A stretch of DNA of 8,558 bases, taken from the NCBI GenBank assembly GCA_964547415.1, contig CAZJNX010000197.1:1-8558 (forward strand). The letters are read 5' to 3'. The position numbers were made by a program, and so were the translations under genes. Shown one piece after another: positions 1 through 6,241 of the stretch (the stretch's first letter is position 1; each line of letters opens with the position of its first letter). The stretch comes from CAZJNX01 sp964547415 (GTDB lineage: Bacteria; Pseudomonadota; Alphaproteobacteria; Rhizobiales; Amorphaceae). The notes under the pieces were generated by a model. It was not told the DNA's origin. It ran no database searches and worked only from the letters and a program-made list of their open reading frames with translations.

Positions 1-772
1 CGTTGCGCGCGCCCTGGTAGCCGTCCTCGAGCTCGCGCTTCAGCCGCTCGAACTGTGCCGGCGACAGGTTCCCGTCGCCCCCCTGGTAGACGAGCGCGCC
101 GGACGGGCGCGCCGCGTTGTCGAGCAGCGCCTTGTTCCAGCTCCCGGCCGCGTTGTGGATGTCGAGGCTCGACAGCGCCGCCTCGAGCGGCGCGAGCCCG
201 TAGTGGTCGTCGAGCGGGTGGAACATGGAAAGGTGCAGGATCGGCGGCACGGCGAGGTGCCCCTGCACGAAGCGCACCCGCTCCGCGCCCACCGCGTACT
301 CGTAGGCCTCCGGCCAGCCGGCCGCGCCCGCCACCACCCGCATCCGGTCGGGCCGGAGCGCGAACACCTCGCGCACCTCGCCCTCCACGGTCACGGCCTC
401 GAGATAGGCGTTGCCGGCCACCAGCATGTGGCCGAACACCGTCTCCAGGAAGGCGGTGCGCGACTGGCCCGGATTCGGCCGCGCCAAGAGCCGCTCGAGC
501 GGATGGCGCTCCACCTCGTCCTCGCCGTCGAACAGGACCCAGCGGACCGAGGCCGCCGCCTCGGCGATCATCCGCACGCAGCGGAAGACGACCGGGTTCT
601 TCGTGTACCCTTCCCGTCCGAGGGAGGCGTAGTCGCGCGGCGTCCAGACCGCGCGGCCGGGCGAGGAGAGCGCGACGAGCGGCCCCGTGCGCGAGGCCTT
701 GGTCTCGGGCACGACGGCAGCGGGCGTCCCGGCATCGGCGAGGCCGAGCCGCCGCATCAGGCGTTCGATCAT
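1..772 (-). CDS. HK97-family phage/GTA portal protein (C-terminal part beyond the window)
   Basis: Translating the minus strand from ATG at 772 gives 257 uninterrupted residues running off the left edge. Recognisable portal features in order are a short N-terminal arm, the segment NPVVFRCVRMIAEAAASV (about residues 59-76), HPLERLLARPNP followed by the helix TAFLETVFGHMLVAGNAYLE, LRPDRMRVV, and ILHLSMFHPLDDHYGLAPLE, the conserved block before the stem helix. HK97-type portals are usually near 390-400 residues, so about two thirds is present. The portal forms the dodecameric ring at the capsid vertex through which terminase pumps DNA. The start is 35 bases after the large-terminase stop, with GAGGAA about 9 bases upstream of the ATG. 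In RcGTA-type clusters this is gene g3, so a prohead protease and major capsid gene are expected to the left. The frame is intact as far as it can be seen. Confidence 0.93.
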   Translation of the reverse strand, partial: MIERLMRRLGLADAGTPAAVVPETKASRTGPLVALSSPGRAVWTPRDYASLGREGYTKNPVVFRCVRMIAEAAASVRWVLFDGEDEVERHPLERLLARPNPGQSRTAFLETVFGHMLVAGNAYLEAVTVEGEVREVFALRPDRMRVVAGAAGWPEAYEYAVGAERVRFVQGHLAVPPILHLSMFHPLDDHYGLAPLEAALSSLDIHNAAGSWNKALLDNAARPSGALVYQGGDGNLSPAQFERLKRELEDGYQGARN

Positions 773-807
773 GGCGGGGTGTTCCTCGTCTTGCGGCCGG
801 CGCGGGG

Positions 808-2181
808 TCACATCCGGCGCACCCGCGGCGCGCCGCCCCGGGTCAGCATCAGCTCCGTGAGGGCCCACACGAGCGCGTCCACCCGGTCGGGCGACACGCC
901 GCCCGCGCGCCCGTCCGGCCGGAGGTTGCACATCTCGTCCTCGAGCTCCGGGAAGATCCCGACGTGGCGGACCCGCCCCTGGGCGTAAAGGAGCGCCACC
1001 GGCTCGGCCCGGACCCACTTGCCGCGGCTCGCGGTCACCCGCGCCACCGGCACGCCCCGATCGGCCTCGGCGATGACGGCGGCCACCATGTCGCCGCCCT
1101 GGTTGGTCTCGGCGACGAGCCGGTCCGCCCCGAGCTCCCGGTAGAGCGACACGGCCCGCTCCGCCCAGACCCGGGGCGGGGCCTTCGCCACCGTCCCGTC
1201 GGCGATCACGTAGCCAGCCCCCTCCGCGTCGACCCCGGCGGCGACGATCCCGCAGGCGGCCGAGCGCGCGCCGCTCGTCGCCGGCGGATCCACCGCGACG
1301 ACGATCCGGCTCAGCGGCGGCGCCGCCGCGAGGCGCTGCTCCTCGATCGCGGCGCGCTGCCACAGGGCGTCCGGCCGGTCCTCGATGAGCTCGCCGTCGA
1401 GCTCCTGCCGGCCAAGCCGTGTGCCGGCGTAGCGGTCCACGATGTCCTTCAGGAACCCGGGCGCCAGGTTGCCGGCGTTGTCCCGGGTCGCCATGCGGCT
1501 CACCCGCGTGCGATCCGACCCGATCAGCCGCTTCAGCAGCGGCATCGGCCGCGGCGTCGTGGTGACGGCCTGGCGCGGCCGCTCGCCCAGCCTCAGGCCG
1601 AACTGCAGCATGTCCCAGGTCGCCTCGGCGTGGGGCCACTTGGCGATCTCGTCGCACCAGGCCGCGTCGAACTGCGGCCCGCGCAGGCTCTCGGGGTCCT
1701 GCGCGGAGAAGACCTGCGCCACGGCCCCGTTGTCCCAAGAGAGCCGCCGCCGGGACGACTGCCAGGACGGCCGCATCGCCGGGTCGTGCACCGCGAGGAT
1801 GCCGGACACGCCCTCCACCATAACCTCGCGGGCGTCCTGGAACGTCTCGCCCACGATGGCGATCCGTCCGACCGGCCGTTCGGCGAAGGGCGCCCGTCCG
1901 AGGGCGATGCCCTTCACCCACTCCGCGCCCGCGCGCGTCTTGCCCGCGCCGCGGCCGCCGAGGAGCAGCCACACCGTCCAGTCGGCATCCCCGGGCGGCA
2001 GCTGTTCGTCCCGCGCCCACACGAGCCAGTCGTCGAGGAGCGCCCGCATGGCGGGCGCCGGCAGCTCGTCCAGGAACGCGGCGGCCTCACCCCGTCTCGC
2101 CGAGGCGATCAAGCCGCTTCGCAATTTCCGCGCGCATGGAGGCAAGGTCGATCTCCTTCGCGCAGGGGTCGCCGCCACCAT
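808..2181 (-). CDS. terL: Large terminase subunit (DNA-packaging ATPase/nuclease), GTA type
   Basis: This is the motor that translocates and cuts DNA into a prohead. Numbering from ATG 2181 (457 residues), Walker A GGRGAGKT is at 75-82, the Walker B region FDAAWCDE ends in D177-E178, and the RNase H-like nuclease has D298 (VVAVDPP), E358 (AETNQGG) and D435 (PDRVDALVW). All catalytic positions look intact. The sequence style (WLLLGGRGAGKTRAGAEW) is that of alphaproteobacterial GTA terminases (RcGTA g2). The start is uncertain. ATG 2181 overlaps the upstream gene by 95 bases, and the first 30 or so residues are basic and not family-like. TTG 2112, with a 26-base overlap, would begin MIASARRGEAAAFL and give 434 residues, closer to the family N terminus. 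The downstream portal gene follows after 35 bases, so they are surely co-transcribed. A GTA packages random host DNA by headful cutting, and the sequence alone cannot show which mode is used here. Confidence 0.95.
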   Translation of the reverse strand: MVAATPARRRSTLPPCARKLRSGLIASARRGEAAAFLDELPAPAMRALLDDWLVWARDEQLPPGDADWTVWLLLGGRGAGKTRAGAEWVKGIALGRAPFAERPVGRIAIVGETFQDAREVMVEGVSGILAVHDPAMRPSWQSSRRRLSWDNGAVAQVFSAQDPESLRGPQFDAAWCDEIAKWPHAEATWDMLQFGLRLGERPRQAVTTTPRPMPLLKRLIGSDRTRVSRMATRDNAGNLAPGFLKDIVDRYAGTRLGRQELDGELIEDRPDALWQRAAIEEQRLAAAPPLSRIVVAVDPPATSGARSAACGIVAAGVDAEGAGYVIADGTVAKAPPRVWAERAVSLYRELGADRLVAETNQGGDMVAAVIAEADRGVPVARVTASRGKWVRAEPVALLYAQGRVRHVGIFPELEDEMCNLRPDGRAGGVSPDRVDALVWALTELMLTRGGAPRVRRM

Positions 2182-2587
2182 CGGCGGCCATCTCGAGGCC
2201 CTTCAGCGTCTCGACGGTCTTGGCCAGCGTCTGGAGGATCCGGGCGTCCTTGTCGCCCGCGCCCTCGCCGGCCGTCTCGACCCCGCGCAGCTGGTCGGCC
2301 ACCGCCCCGTAGAGCCGCGTCACCAGCGCGGCGAACCGCCCGGCGGTCCCGCCGGCGCCGTCAGCCGCCTCGCCCCCCGTGGCCGCGACCAGCCGCTCGA
2401 CCAGCGCGTGGTCCTCCGCCAGAAGGGAGGCCATCTCCTCGAGGAGCGCGTCGGCCGCGATGCCGCGCCGGCGGGCCGCCGCCTCAAGCGGACAGGCCGC
2501 ACACCGCGCGGCCGCGGTCTCGCCCGCCTCGCGACGTGCGTCGTCCCGCCGGGGCGTCCGCCCCGAGCTTGCCGCCTTGCTCGCCAT
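2087..2587 (-). CDS. Probable small terminase subunit (GTA g1-like), 166 aa
   Basis: This is the first gene of the packaging operon, ending inside the large-terminase reading frame. I do not recognise a named domain. The assignment to TerS rests on position directly upstream of terL, size, and helical content. The N terminus is basic (residues 1-25), followed by CAACPLE and a long predicted helical stretch (about 40-100). The C-terminal part, KDARILQTLAKTVETLKGLE and then EIDLASMRAEIAKRLDRL, resembles the heptad-like tail of hypothetical proteins that precede terL in Hyphomicrobiales GTA clusters. In R. capsulatus the equivalent g1 product has been shown to be the small terminase, which recognises DNA and regulates TerL. 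The ATG at 2587 has no convincing Shine-Dalgarno (preceding bases CTTACTTTCC), which is unusual for the head of an operon. A DNA-binding domain cannot be confirmed by eye. Confidence 0.7.
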   Translation of the reverse strand: MASKAASSGRTPRRDDARREAGETAAARCAACPLEAAARRRGIAADALLEEMASLLAEDHALVERLVAATGGEAADGAGGTAGRFAALVTRLYGAVADQLRGVETAGEGAGDKDARILQTLAKTVETLKGLEMAADGGGDPCAKEIDLASMRAEIAKRLDRLGETG

Positions 2588-2650
2588 GGAAAGTAAGCCG
2601 TCGTTCGATCGGCCGCCGGGCCGCCGCGTCTTGCGTCGAGGCCTCAGGCC

Positions 2651-2667
2651 GCACTTTCGGAATGTGC
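2651..2667. promoter_or_regulatory. Dyad GCACATT-CCG-AAAGTGC at the predicted transcription start
   Basis: On the minus strand the 7-base arms pair at 6 of 7 positions around a 3-base centre. The element begins about 5 bases downstream of the -10 hexamer, where it would be both the initially transcribed sequence and a possible protein site. In Caulobacter the GTA activator GafZ is reported to act just downstream of the start site and to allow read-through of terminators. A link to the GafZ-like gene in this window is inference. Confidence 0.4.
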
Positions 2668-2671
2668 CTGA

Positions 2672-2700
2672 AACCTATCGAAAGACCGTCACGCTGTCAA
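2672..2700 (-). promoter_or_regulatory. Predicted sigma70-type promoter of the GTA packaging operon
   Basis: On the minus strand a perfect -35 hexamer TTGACA (2695-2700) is separated by 17 bases from TAGGTT (2672-2677). Transcription would start near 2665, giving a leader of about 78 bases before the terS ATG at 2587. It lies in the most AT-rich stretch near the operon. The -35 sits inside a perfect palindrome and the start point inside a second dyad, so it is probably regulated. Not experimentally shown. Confidence 0.6.
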
Positions 2701-2705
2701 CAGCG
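2692..2705. promoter_or_regulatory. Perfect palindrome CGCTGT-CA-ACAGCG over the -35 element (operator candidate)
   Basis: Two exact 6-base arms flank a 2-base centre, and the dyad contains the whole TTGACA hexamer of the packaging-operon promoter. A dimeric regulator bound here would block RNA polymerase, or replace its -35 contacts. I do not recognise the motif as the site of a named regulator. Confidence 0.45.
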
Positions 2706-2755
2706 CATCCAGAATAACTTGCAAAGTCCAAAGATTTCCCACAGTAAGACCGAAA

Positions 2756-2765
2756 TTATCCCCGC
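2756..2765 (-). repeat. Copy 1 of intergenic 10-mer GCGGGGATAA (upstream of the packaging operon)
   Basis: The 10-mer reads toward terS and begins 65 bases upstream of the edge of the -35 hexamer. The TTTGCAAGTTA word (2715-2725) starts 40 bases further on. The other copies are at 6777-6786 and 7394-7403. The complement TTATCCCCGC resembles a DnaA box (TTATNCACA) with two mismatches, which is notable because a DnaA domain-IV-type protein is encoded nearby. Confidence 0.5.
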
Positions 2766-2806
2766 CACCCATCCGAGCAGTACCGCAGCAGCGGCGCTCT
2801 CCGGCG

Positions 2807-3295
2807 TCACTCACACGGGTTCTTCCCCGGCCACTCCGCGAGAAAATCCTCGTAGTCCTCCGGCTCCAGCCCGGTCTCGGGCACCGTCCGGCCGCGCACG
2901 GAGACCCCGGCGAGATGCACCGTCTCCGGATCGCCGGACACCAGCGGATGCCACCAGTAAAGATCCCGCCCCTCCGCGACCAGCCGATAGGCGCAGGTCG
3001 GCGGCAGCCAGTCCGGCCGCCGCACGCTCTCGGGGTCCAGCTTCAGGCAATCGGCCACGTGCTCGAACCGGTTGGCATAGTCCCGGCAACGACAGGTCTC
3101 CTCGTCGAGGAGCCGGCAGGCCACGTTGGTCCAATGGATCTCGCCGGTGTCCCAGTCCTCGAGCTTGTTGAGGCAGCAGCGCCCGCACCCGTCGCAAAGC
3201 GCCTCCCACTCCGCCGCCGTCATCTCCGACAGCCGCTTGCGCCGCCAGAACGGCTCGCTCGCGCCGGTCCCCGTCCCTGAACGTCCTTTCTTCAT
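2807..3295 (-). CDS. YcgN/UPF0260 family cysteine-cluster protein
   Basis: A 162-residue cytoplasmic protein rich in conserved cysteines: CDGCGRCC (C34, C37, C40, C41), C60, C68 and C70 in CRLLDEETCRCRDY, C83 in CLKLDP, and C101 in PPTCAYR. The later block DLYWWHPLVSGDPETVHLAG and the tail EDYEDFLAEW are typical of the YcgN (UPF0260) family. This cysteine pattern is of the kind proposed to bind zinc or an iron-sulfur cluster, and no reaction is established. I chose ATG 3295 (MKKGRSG...) because it gives the usual family length. The frame stays open upstream to 3427, but that extension is arginine/proline-rich and unlike the family. No clear ribosome binding site is visible for ATG 3295 or for ATG 3307. 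The stop lies about 107 bases before the packaging promoter with no T-tailed hairpin between, so some read-through into the packaging operon is possible. Nothing suggests it belongs to that system. Confidence 0.9.
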   Translation of the reverse strand: MKKGRSGTGTGASEPFWRRKRLSEMTAAEWEALCDGCGRCCLNKLEDWDTGEIHWTNVACRLLDEETCRCRDYANRFEHVADCLKLDPESVRRPDWLPPTCAYRLVAEGRDLYWWHPLVSGDPETVHLAGVSVRGRTVPETGLEPEDYEDFLAEWPGKNPCE

Positions 3296-3458
3296 GGCGA
3301 ACGGCATGCCACAGCCGCGCGGTCGGCAAAAGACCCGCCACCGCCGACCCGGCGGGAGCGGCGCAGACCCGGGCCGAAGTCGGCAGCGTCGGCCCGCCCG
3401 TCGCGGGGAAGCGGAGGGACGGGACACGTCCAGCGCCAGGACGCGATTGGACGAGGGT

Positions 3459-4232
3459 TCAGGCCCCCGGCGCGATTCCGAGCGCCTCCATCAGTGCCTC
3501 CGACACCTCGCCCGTCTCGGGAAGCCCGCGGGAGCGCTCGAAGCGGCGGATCGCCCCACCGGTCTGGCTCCCCATGAGACCGTCCACCGCGATCGGCCCG
3601 AAACCGCGCGCGTTGAGCGCGCTCTGCACCCGCGCCACGGTCTCCACCGACGGCCGCTCGGGCGGCACGCCCGTCGCGAGGGCGACGAGAAGGTCCATGC
3701 TCGGCTCCCCCGTCACCGGAAGCCCGCGCGAGCGCTGGAACGCCTCGATCGCCTGCACGGTCGCAACCCCGAGCGCCCCGTCAACGGGCCCGGGGTAGAG
3801 CCCCGCCCCGGCGAGCTTCTCCTGGATGCCCGCCACCAGGCCCGAGGCCTCCCCGGGCGCGGCGGACGGGGTGGCTTCCGGCTCGCCCGCCACCGCTCCG
3901 GGCGCGGCGGCTGCGCCCCCGGAGAGCATCGCCGCCACCGGATCGCCAGCGCCGCCGTCGTCGTCCTCCCGGGCAAGCGCCACGGTCGCCGCCTCGCCGG
4001 ACGGGGCCGTCGCCTCCCCGGCCGCGAGAAAGGGCGCCGGATGACGCGCGGTCTGCAGGAAGGCGCCGTTGACCGCCACCCAGCCCGCCAGCACCAGGAA
4101 ACCCGCCGCCGCCGCCGCCCCGATCGGCCGCCGCTGCAGGCGCCGCAGCCCGCGCCGACCAGCGGCCGCCAGCCCGTCGGCCATCTCCGCCACGATCGCG
4201 AATGTCGCCTGTGTCCTCGGCACGCCCGTCAT
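3459..4232 (-). CDS. Membrane-anchored protein with two peptidoglycan-binding domains
   Basis: From ATG 4232 the product has 257 residues. It has a basic cytoplasmic N terminus (RRGLRRLQRR, about 26-35) and one hydrophobic segment at about 37-59, followed by an Ala/Gly/Pro/acidic linker (about 60-130). Two PG_binding_1-type repeats follow, at about 131-187 and 196-253. Each repeat shows the family pattern: PGPVDGALGVATVQAIEAFQ with SRGLPVTGE, and PIAVDGLMGSQTGGAIRRF with SRGLPETGE. No hydrolase domain is attached, so it probably tethers the inner membrane to cell-wall peptidoglycan or positions a partner. In-frame GTG 4262 is an alternative start (267 residues), but its AAGG is too close (3 bases). 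Transcription diverges from the DUF5330 gene across a region holding a full CtrA box (4287-4301), so cell-cycle control is likely. An ordinary host envelope protein is the safest reading. A role in GTA release or reception is only a thought. Confidence 0.88.
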   Translation of the reverse strand: MTGVPRTQATFAIVAEMADGLAAAGRRGLRRLQRRPIGAAAAAGFLVLAGWVAVNGAFLQTARHPAPFLAAGEATAPSGEAATVALAREDDDGGAGDPVAAMLSGGAAAAPGAVAGEPEATPSAAPGEASGLVAGIQEKLAGAGLYPGPVDGALGVATVQAIEAFQRSRGLPVTGEPSMDLLVALATGVPPERPSVETVARVQSALNARGFGPIAVDGLMGSQTGGAIRRFERSRGLPETGEVSEALMEALGIAPGA

Positions 4233-4286
4233 CCCGTCAGCCCGCGGCCACGCCGCCGCCACGACCTTCGGGCTACCGGTCCCCGG

Positions 4287-4301
4287 TTAACCCGCGCTTA
4301 A
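4287..4301. promoter_or_regulatory. Full CtrA-binding site TTAA-N7-TTAA
   Basis: TTAA at 4287-4290 and TTAA at 4298-4301 are separated by exactly 7 bases (CCCGCGC), matching the alphaproteobacterial CtrA consensus. It lies between the divergent peptidoglycan-binding gene (start 4232 or 4262) and DUF5330 gene (start 4434). A further TTAA half site is at 4351-4354. These three are the only TTAA words I found in the window. The first half site also forms GGTTAACC. CtrA could activate or repress either gene. Confidence 0.7.
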
Positions 4302-4433
4302 GGTATGCCCATCGGCCTCGGCCGCCCCTCCGCGAATGCCGCCAGCCCGCTTAAGCGCCCGTTCACCCGCCGCCGACAGGATCGAGCCGACGCGCCCGCC
4401 GCACGGGCAACGGTTTCCTCGAGGCACGGCACC

Positions 4434-4892
4434 ATGTTCGGCTTTCTCGTCAAGTGCGCCATCGTCCTGTTCGTGTTCCTGCTCCTCTACCCGGAGCTGC
4501 AACCCGTTCTCGCCCCCGACGCCGAGGGGCCCGCCGTCACGTCGGACGCCCGCGGCGAGGCGGGCCCGGCGGTGGAGCCGACGGCCGTCGTCGGCGTCGT
4601 GCGCGCGGCCATCAGCGACGCCGCCGCCTTCTGCGAGCGCCAGCCCGAGGCCTGTGACGGCGCCTCCGCGGTCGCCGACGCCATCGGCGCCCGCCTCAAC
4701 GAGGGCGCCTCGGCTCTCGCCCGCACCTTCTCCGCGGCAGCCGACAGTCCGCCCGCGCCGAACGCCGACGGCGCGACCAACGTCACGACCCTCGAGCGCA
4801 GCGTCGCCACCGCGCCCGCCGAGGCCGCGAGCCGCGGAACCCTCACCGCCGACGACCTTTCGGCGGAGTGGTCCGTCCCCGAGGTGCGGTGA
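4434..4892 (+). CDS. DUF5330 domain small membrane protein
   Basis: A 152-residue protein starting at ATG 4434 with GAGG about 10 bases upstream. The first 24 or so residues (MFGFLVKCAIVLFVFLLLYPE...) form a single N-terminal hydrophobic segment, a membrane anchor or an uncleaved signal, placing the rest in the periplasm. The family signature follows the segment VVRAAISDAAAF: FCERQPEACDGASAVADAIG (about 66-85) and then LNEGASALARTF, as in the DUF5330 family of Hyphomicrobiales. The two cysteines in FCERQPEAC could form a disulfide. The C-terminal 50 residues are low-complexity and weakly conserved. Its function is unknown. It stands 68 bases upstream of sufE on the same strand and diverges from the peptidoglycan-binding gene, with the CtrA box in its upstream region. 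The frame is open upstream to 4305, but that extension is not family-like. Confidence 0.85.
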   Translation: MFGFLVKCAIVLFVFLLLYPELQPVLAPDAEGPAVTSDARGEAGPAVEPTAVVGVVRAAISDAAAFCERQPEACDGASAVADAIGARLNEGASALARTFSAAADSPPAPNADGATNVTTLERSVATAPAEAASRGTLTADDLSAEWSVPEVR

Positions 4893-4960
4893 CGGGCCGC
4901 CGCCGCCCCGCCCTTTCGCTCCGCCCGCGGCTGCCTTATCTCTCGTCCGCGGAGGACGGC

Positions 4961-5404
4961 ATGGATCGACAGCTTCCGGACATCGACGAGATCGTGGAGT
5001 CGTTCGAGCTCCTCGACGACTGGGAGGAGCGCTATGCCTACGTGATCGAGCTCGGGCGCATGCTTCCGCCCCTTCCCGATCCGGCACGGACGGACGCCAA
5101 CAAGGTCCAGGGCTGCGTCTCCCAGGTCTGGCTCGTCACCAACGAGGCCGACGGCGCGGCGGACGACCCGGTTCTGGAGTTCGAGGGCGACAGCGACGCG
5201 CTGATTGTCAAGGGCCTCGTCGCCATCATGATCGCCGCCCACTCCGGCAAGTCGGCCAGCGCGATTCGCGACATGGACGTGGAAGGCCTGCTCGGGCGCC
5301 TCAAGCTGCGCGAGCACCTGACGCCCCAGCGGTCCAACGGGCTCGCGTCCCTCGTCCGGCGCATGCACGAGGAGGCGGCGCGCCGCCTCGCCCCGGCCGG
5401 CTGA
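4961..5404 (+). CDS. sufE: SufE family cysteine-desulfuration protein
   Basis: A 147-residue cytoplasmic protein that takes persulfide sulfur from the cysteine desulfurase SufS and hands it to the SufBCD scaffold for iron-sulfur cluster assembly. Visible family features are the N-terminal FELLDDWEERYAYVIELG, LPPLP, and NKVQGCVSQVWLV. C52 in the last is the sulfur-accepting cysteine (E. coli SufE C51). Further on are IVKGLVAIMIAAHSGKSASAI and the C-terminal LTPQRSNGLASLVRRM. The start at ATG 4961 is fixed by GGAGG five bases upstream. The frame upstream of it is not SufE-like. The gene stands apart from other suf genes, as is common for this SufE type in Hyphomicrobiales. It is convergent with the DUF6456 gene, the two stop codons being 21 bases apart. 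Confidence 0.95.
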   Translation: MDRQLPDIDEIVESFELLDDWEERYAYVIELGRMLPPLPDPARTDANKVQGCVSQVWLVTNEADGAADDPVLEFEGDSDALIVKGLVAIMIAAHSGKSASAIRDMDVEGLLGRLKLREHLTPQRSNGLASLVRRMHEEAARRLAPAG

Positions 5405-5415
5405 TTCCGCCGGGG
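5391..5415. terminator. GC-rich hairpin between convergent sufE and DUF6456 gene ends
   Basis: Perfect 7-base arms CCCCGGC (5391-5397) and GCCGGGG (5409-5415) enclose an 11-base loop that contains the sufE stop. There is no T tract on either strand, so it is at best a weak or Rho-assisted bidirectional terminator. Confidence 0.3.
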
Positions 5416-5425
5416 AAACCGCGGC

Positions 5426-6241
5426 TCAGCCCGCCGAAGGCCGGTAGTCCGCCGTGCCCCAGTGGCCGATCCGCTCGCCAGGCCGCCGCTCCCTCCCGGT
5501 CGCCTCGTCCGACAAGCCGTAGAAGGCGCAAAGCCGCCGGAGGGCGATCTGGAGGATGACCTTGGCCGACCGCTTGGGCCAGCCCTGTCGCCGCTCCACC
5601 TCCTCGAGGCCCACCTCCTCGCAGCACACCGCGTAAAGCACGCCCGCCAGGTCCGGCCCCACAGCGTCGAGCGCCTGGCTGAGGCGCCGCCGCGCATCGA
5701 GGGCGACGTCGGACGGGCCTGCCGCCGGCCGTCCTCGGGAGCCGTCGCGTCCAGCGCTCGCCGTCGGGTCCCACGAGGCGGTGACCCGCTGGCGCAGCCG
5801 CGATCGCTCGTACTCGGCGTGGAGCCGCCGCCCGGCCGCCGCCTCGGCCGCCGACAGGAGCGGCCGGCCCGACCGGTCCCTGCGGCTCGCGAGCCACCCG
5901 AGCGGGCTTTCCGCCGGGTTCGTGCGCGGCTGTCCGGCCGCGGACGCCGCGGCGGAAGCGGACGCGCAGACGCGCACGGTCCCCTCCGACAGCGCCCGGC
6001 GCAGCCAGGCGATCCCCTTCCCGGTCGCCGTCGCGAGCGCGCCGTCGAGTCTCGCCCGGTCGTCCGCGACGAGCGCATCGAAGACGCCCGGCACGACCCG
6101 CAACGTCTCGCCCGCGCCGTCCGCCCGGACGAGCACCACCGCCTCGGCCTCCCGGCCGCACACGCGCCAGCGGTGGCGGCCGATCGCCGCCAGCGCCCGC
6201 GCCTCGCCGTCGCAGGTCCGCACGATCCCGGCCGCCCTCAA
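5426..6241 (-). CDS. DUF6456 protein, GafZ-like (GafA C-terminal half) GTA regulator candidate
   Basis: A 271-residue product read from TTG 6241. The N-terminal half (1-105) is variable, with RHRWRVCGREAEAVVLVR and a stretch ending GKGIAWLRRALSEGTVRV. The DUF6456 domain spans about 111-242, with ESPLGWLASRRDRSGRPLLS, ERSRLRQRVTASWD, LDAVGPDLAGVLYAVCCE, and VERRQGWPKRSAKVILQIAL followed by RRLCAFYG. From family knowledge, this domain forms the C-terminal half of the R. capsulatus GTA activator GafA and corresponds to Caulobacter GafZ, which works with RNA polymerase on the GTA operon. The TTG start overlaps the preceding stop (TTGA), suggesting translational coupling with the helix-turn-helix gene. 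GTG 6223 is an alternative start. The domain match is fairly sure. The regulatory role is inferred from family and from the GTA packaging operon about 3 kb away. Confidence 0.8.
   Translation of the reverse strand: MRAAGIVRTCDGEARALAAIGRHRWRVCGREAEAVVLVRADGAGETLRVVPGVFDALVADDRARLDGALATATGKGIAWLRRALSEGTVRVCASASAAASAAGQPRTNPAESPLGWLASRRDRSGRPLLSAAEAAAGRRLHAEYERSRLRQRVTASWDPTASAGRDGSRGRPAAGPSDVALDARRRLSQALDAVGPDLAGVLYAVCCEEVGLEEVERRQGWPKRSAKVILQIALRRLCAFYGLSDEATGRERRPGERIGHWGTADYRPSAG

Noticed and set aside
2770..2810. Hairpin CCGC-TGCT-GCGG after the YcgN stop as a terminator
   Set aside because: The stem has only four pairs and no T tract on the minus strand, so it is not convincing as a terminator.
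55..3171. A very long plus-strand open frame (about 1038 codons) and several overlapping ones
   Set aside because: It runs antisense to the portal, terminase, small terminase and YcgN genes, which have clear family matches. It is almost entirely Arg/Pro/Ala/Ser, as expected of antisense frames in GC-rich genes.
3459..4262. Peptidoglycan-binding protein as a GTA endolysin
   Set aside because: It has binding repeats and a membrane anchor but no catalytic domain, and it is outside the packaging operon under a CtrA box. A host envelope role is simpler.
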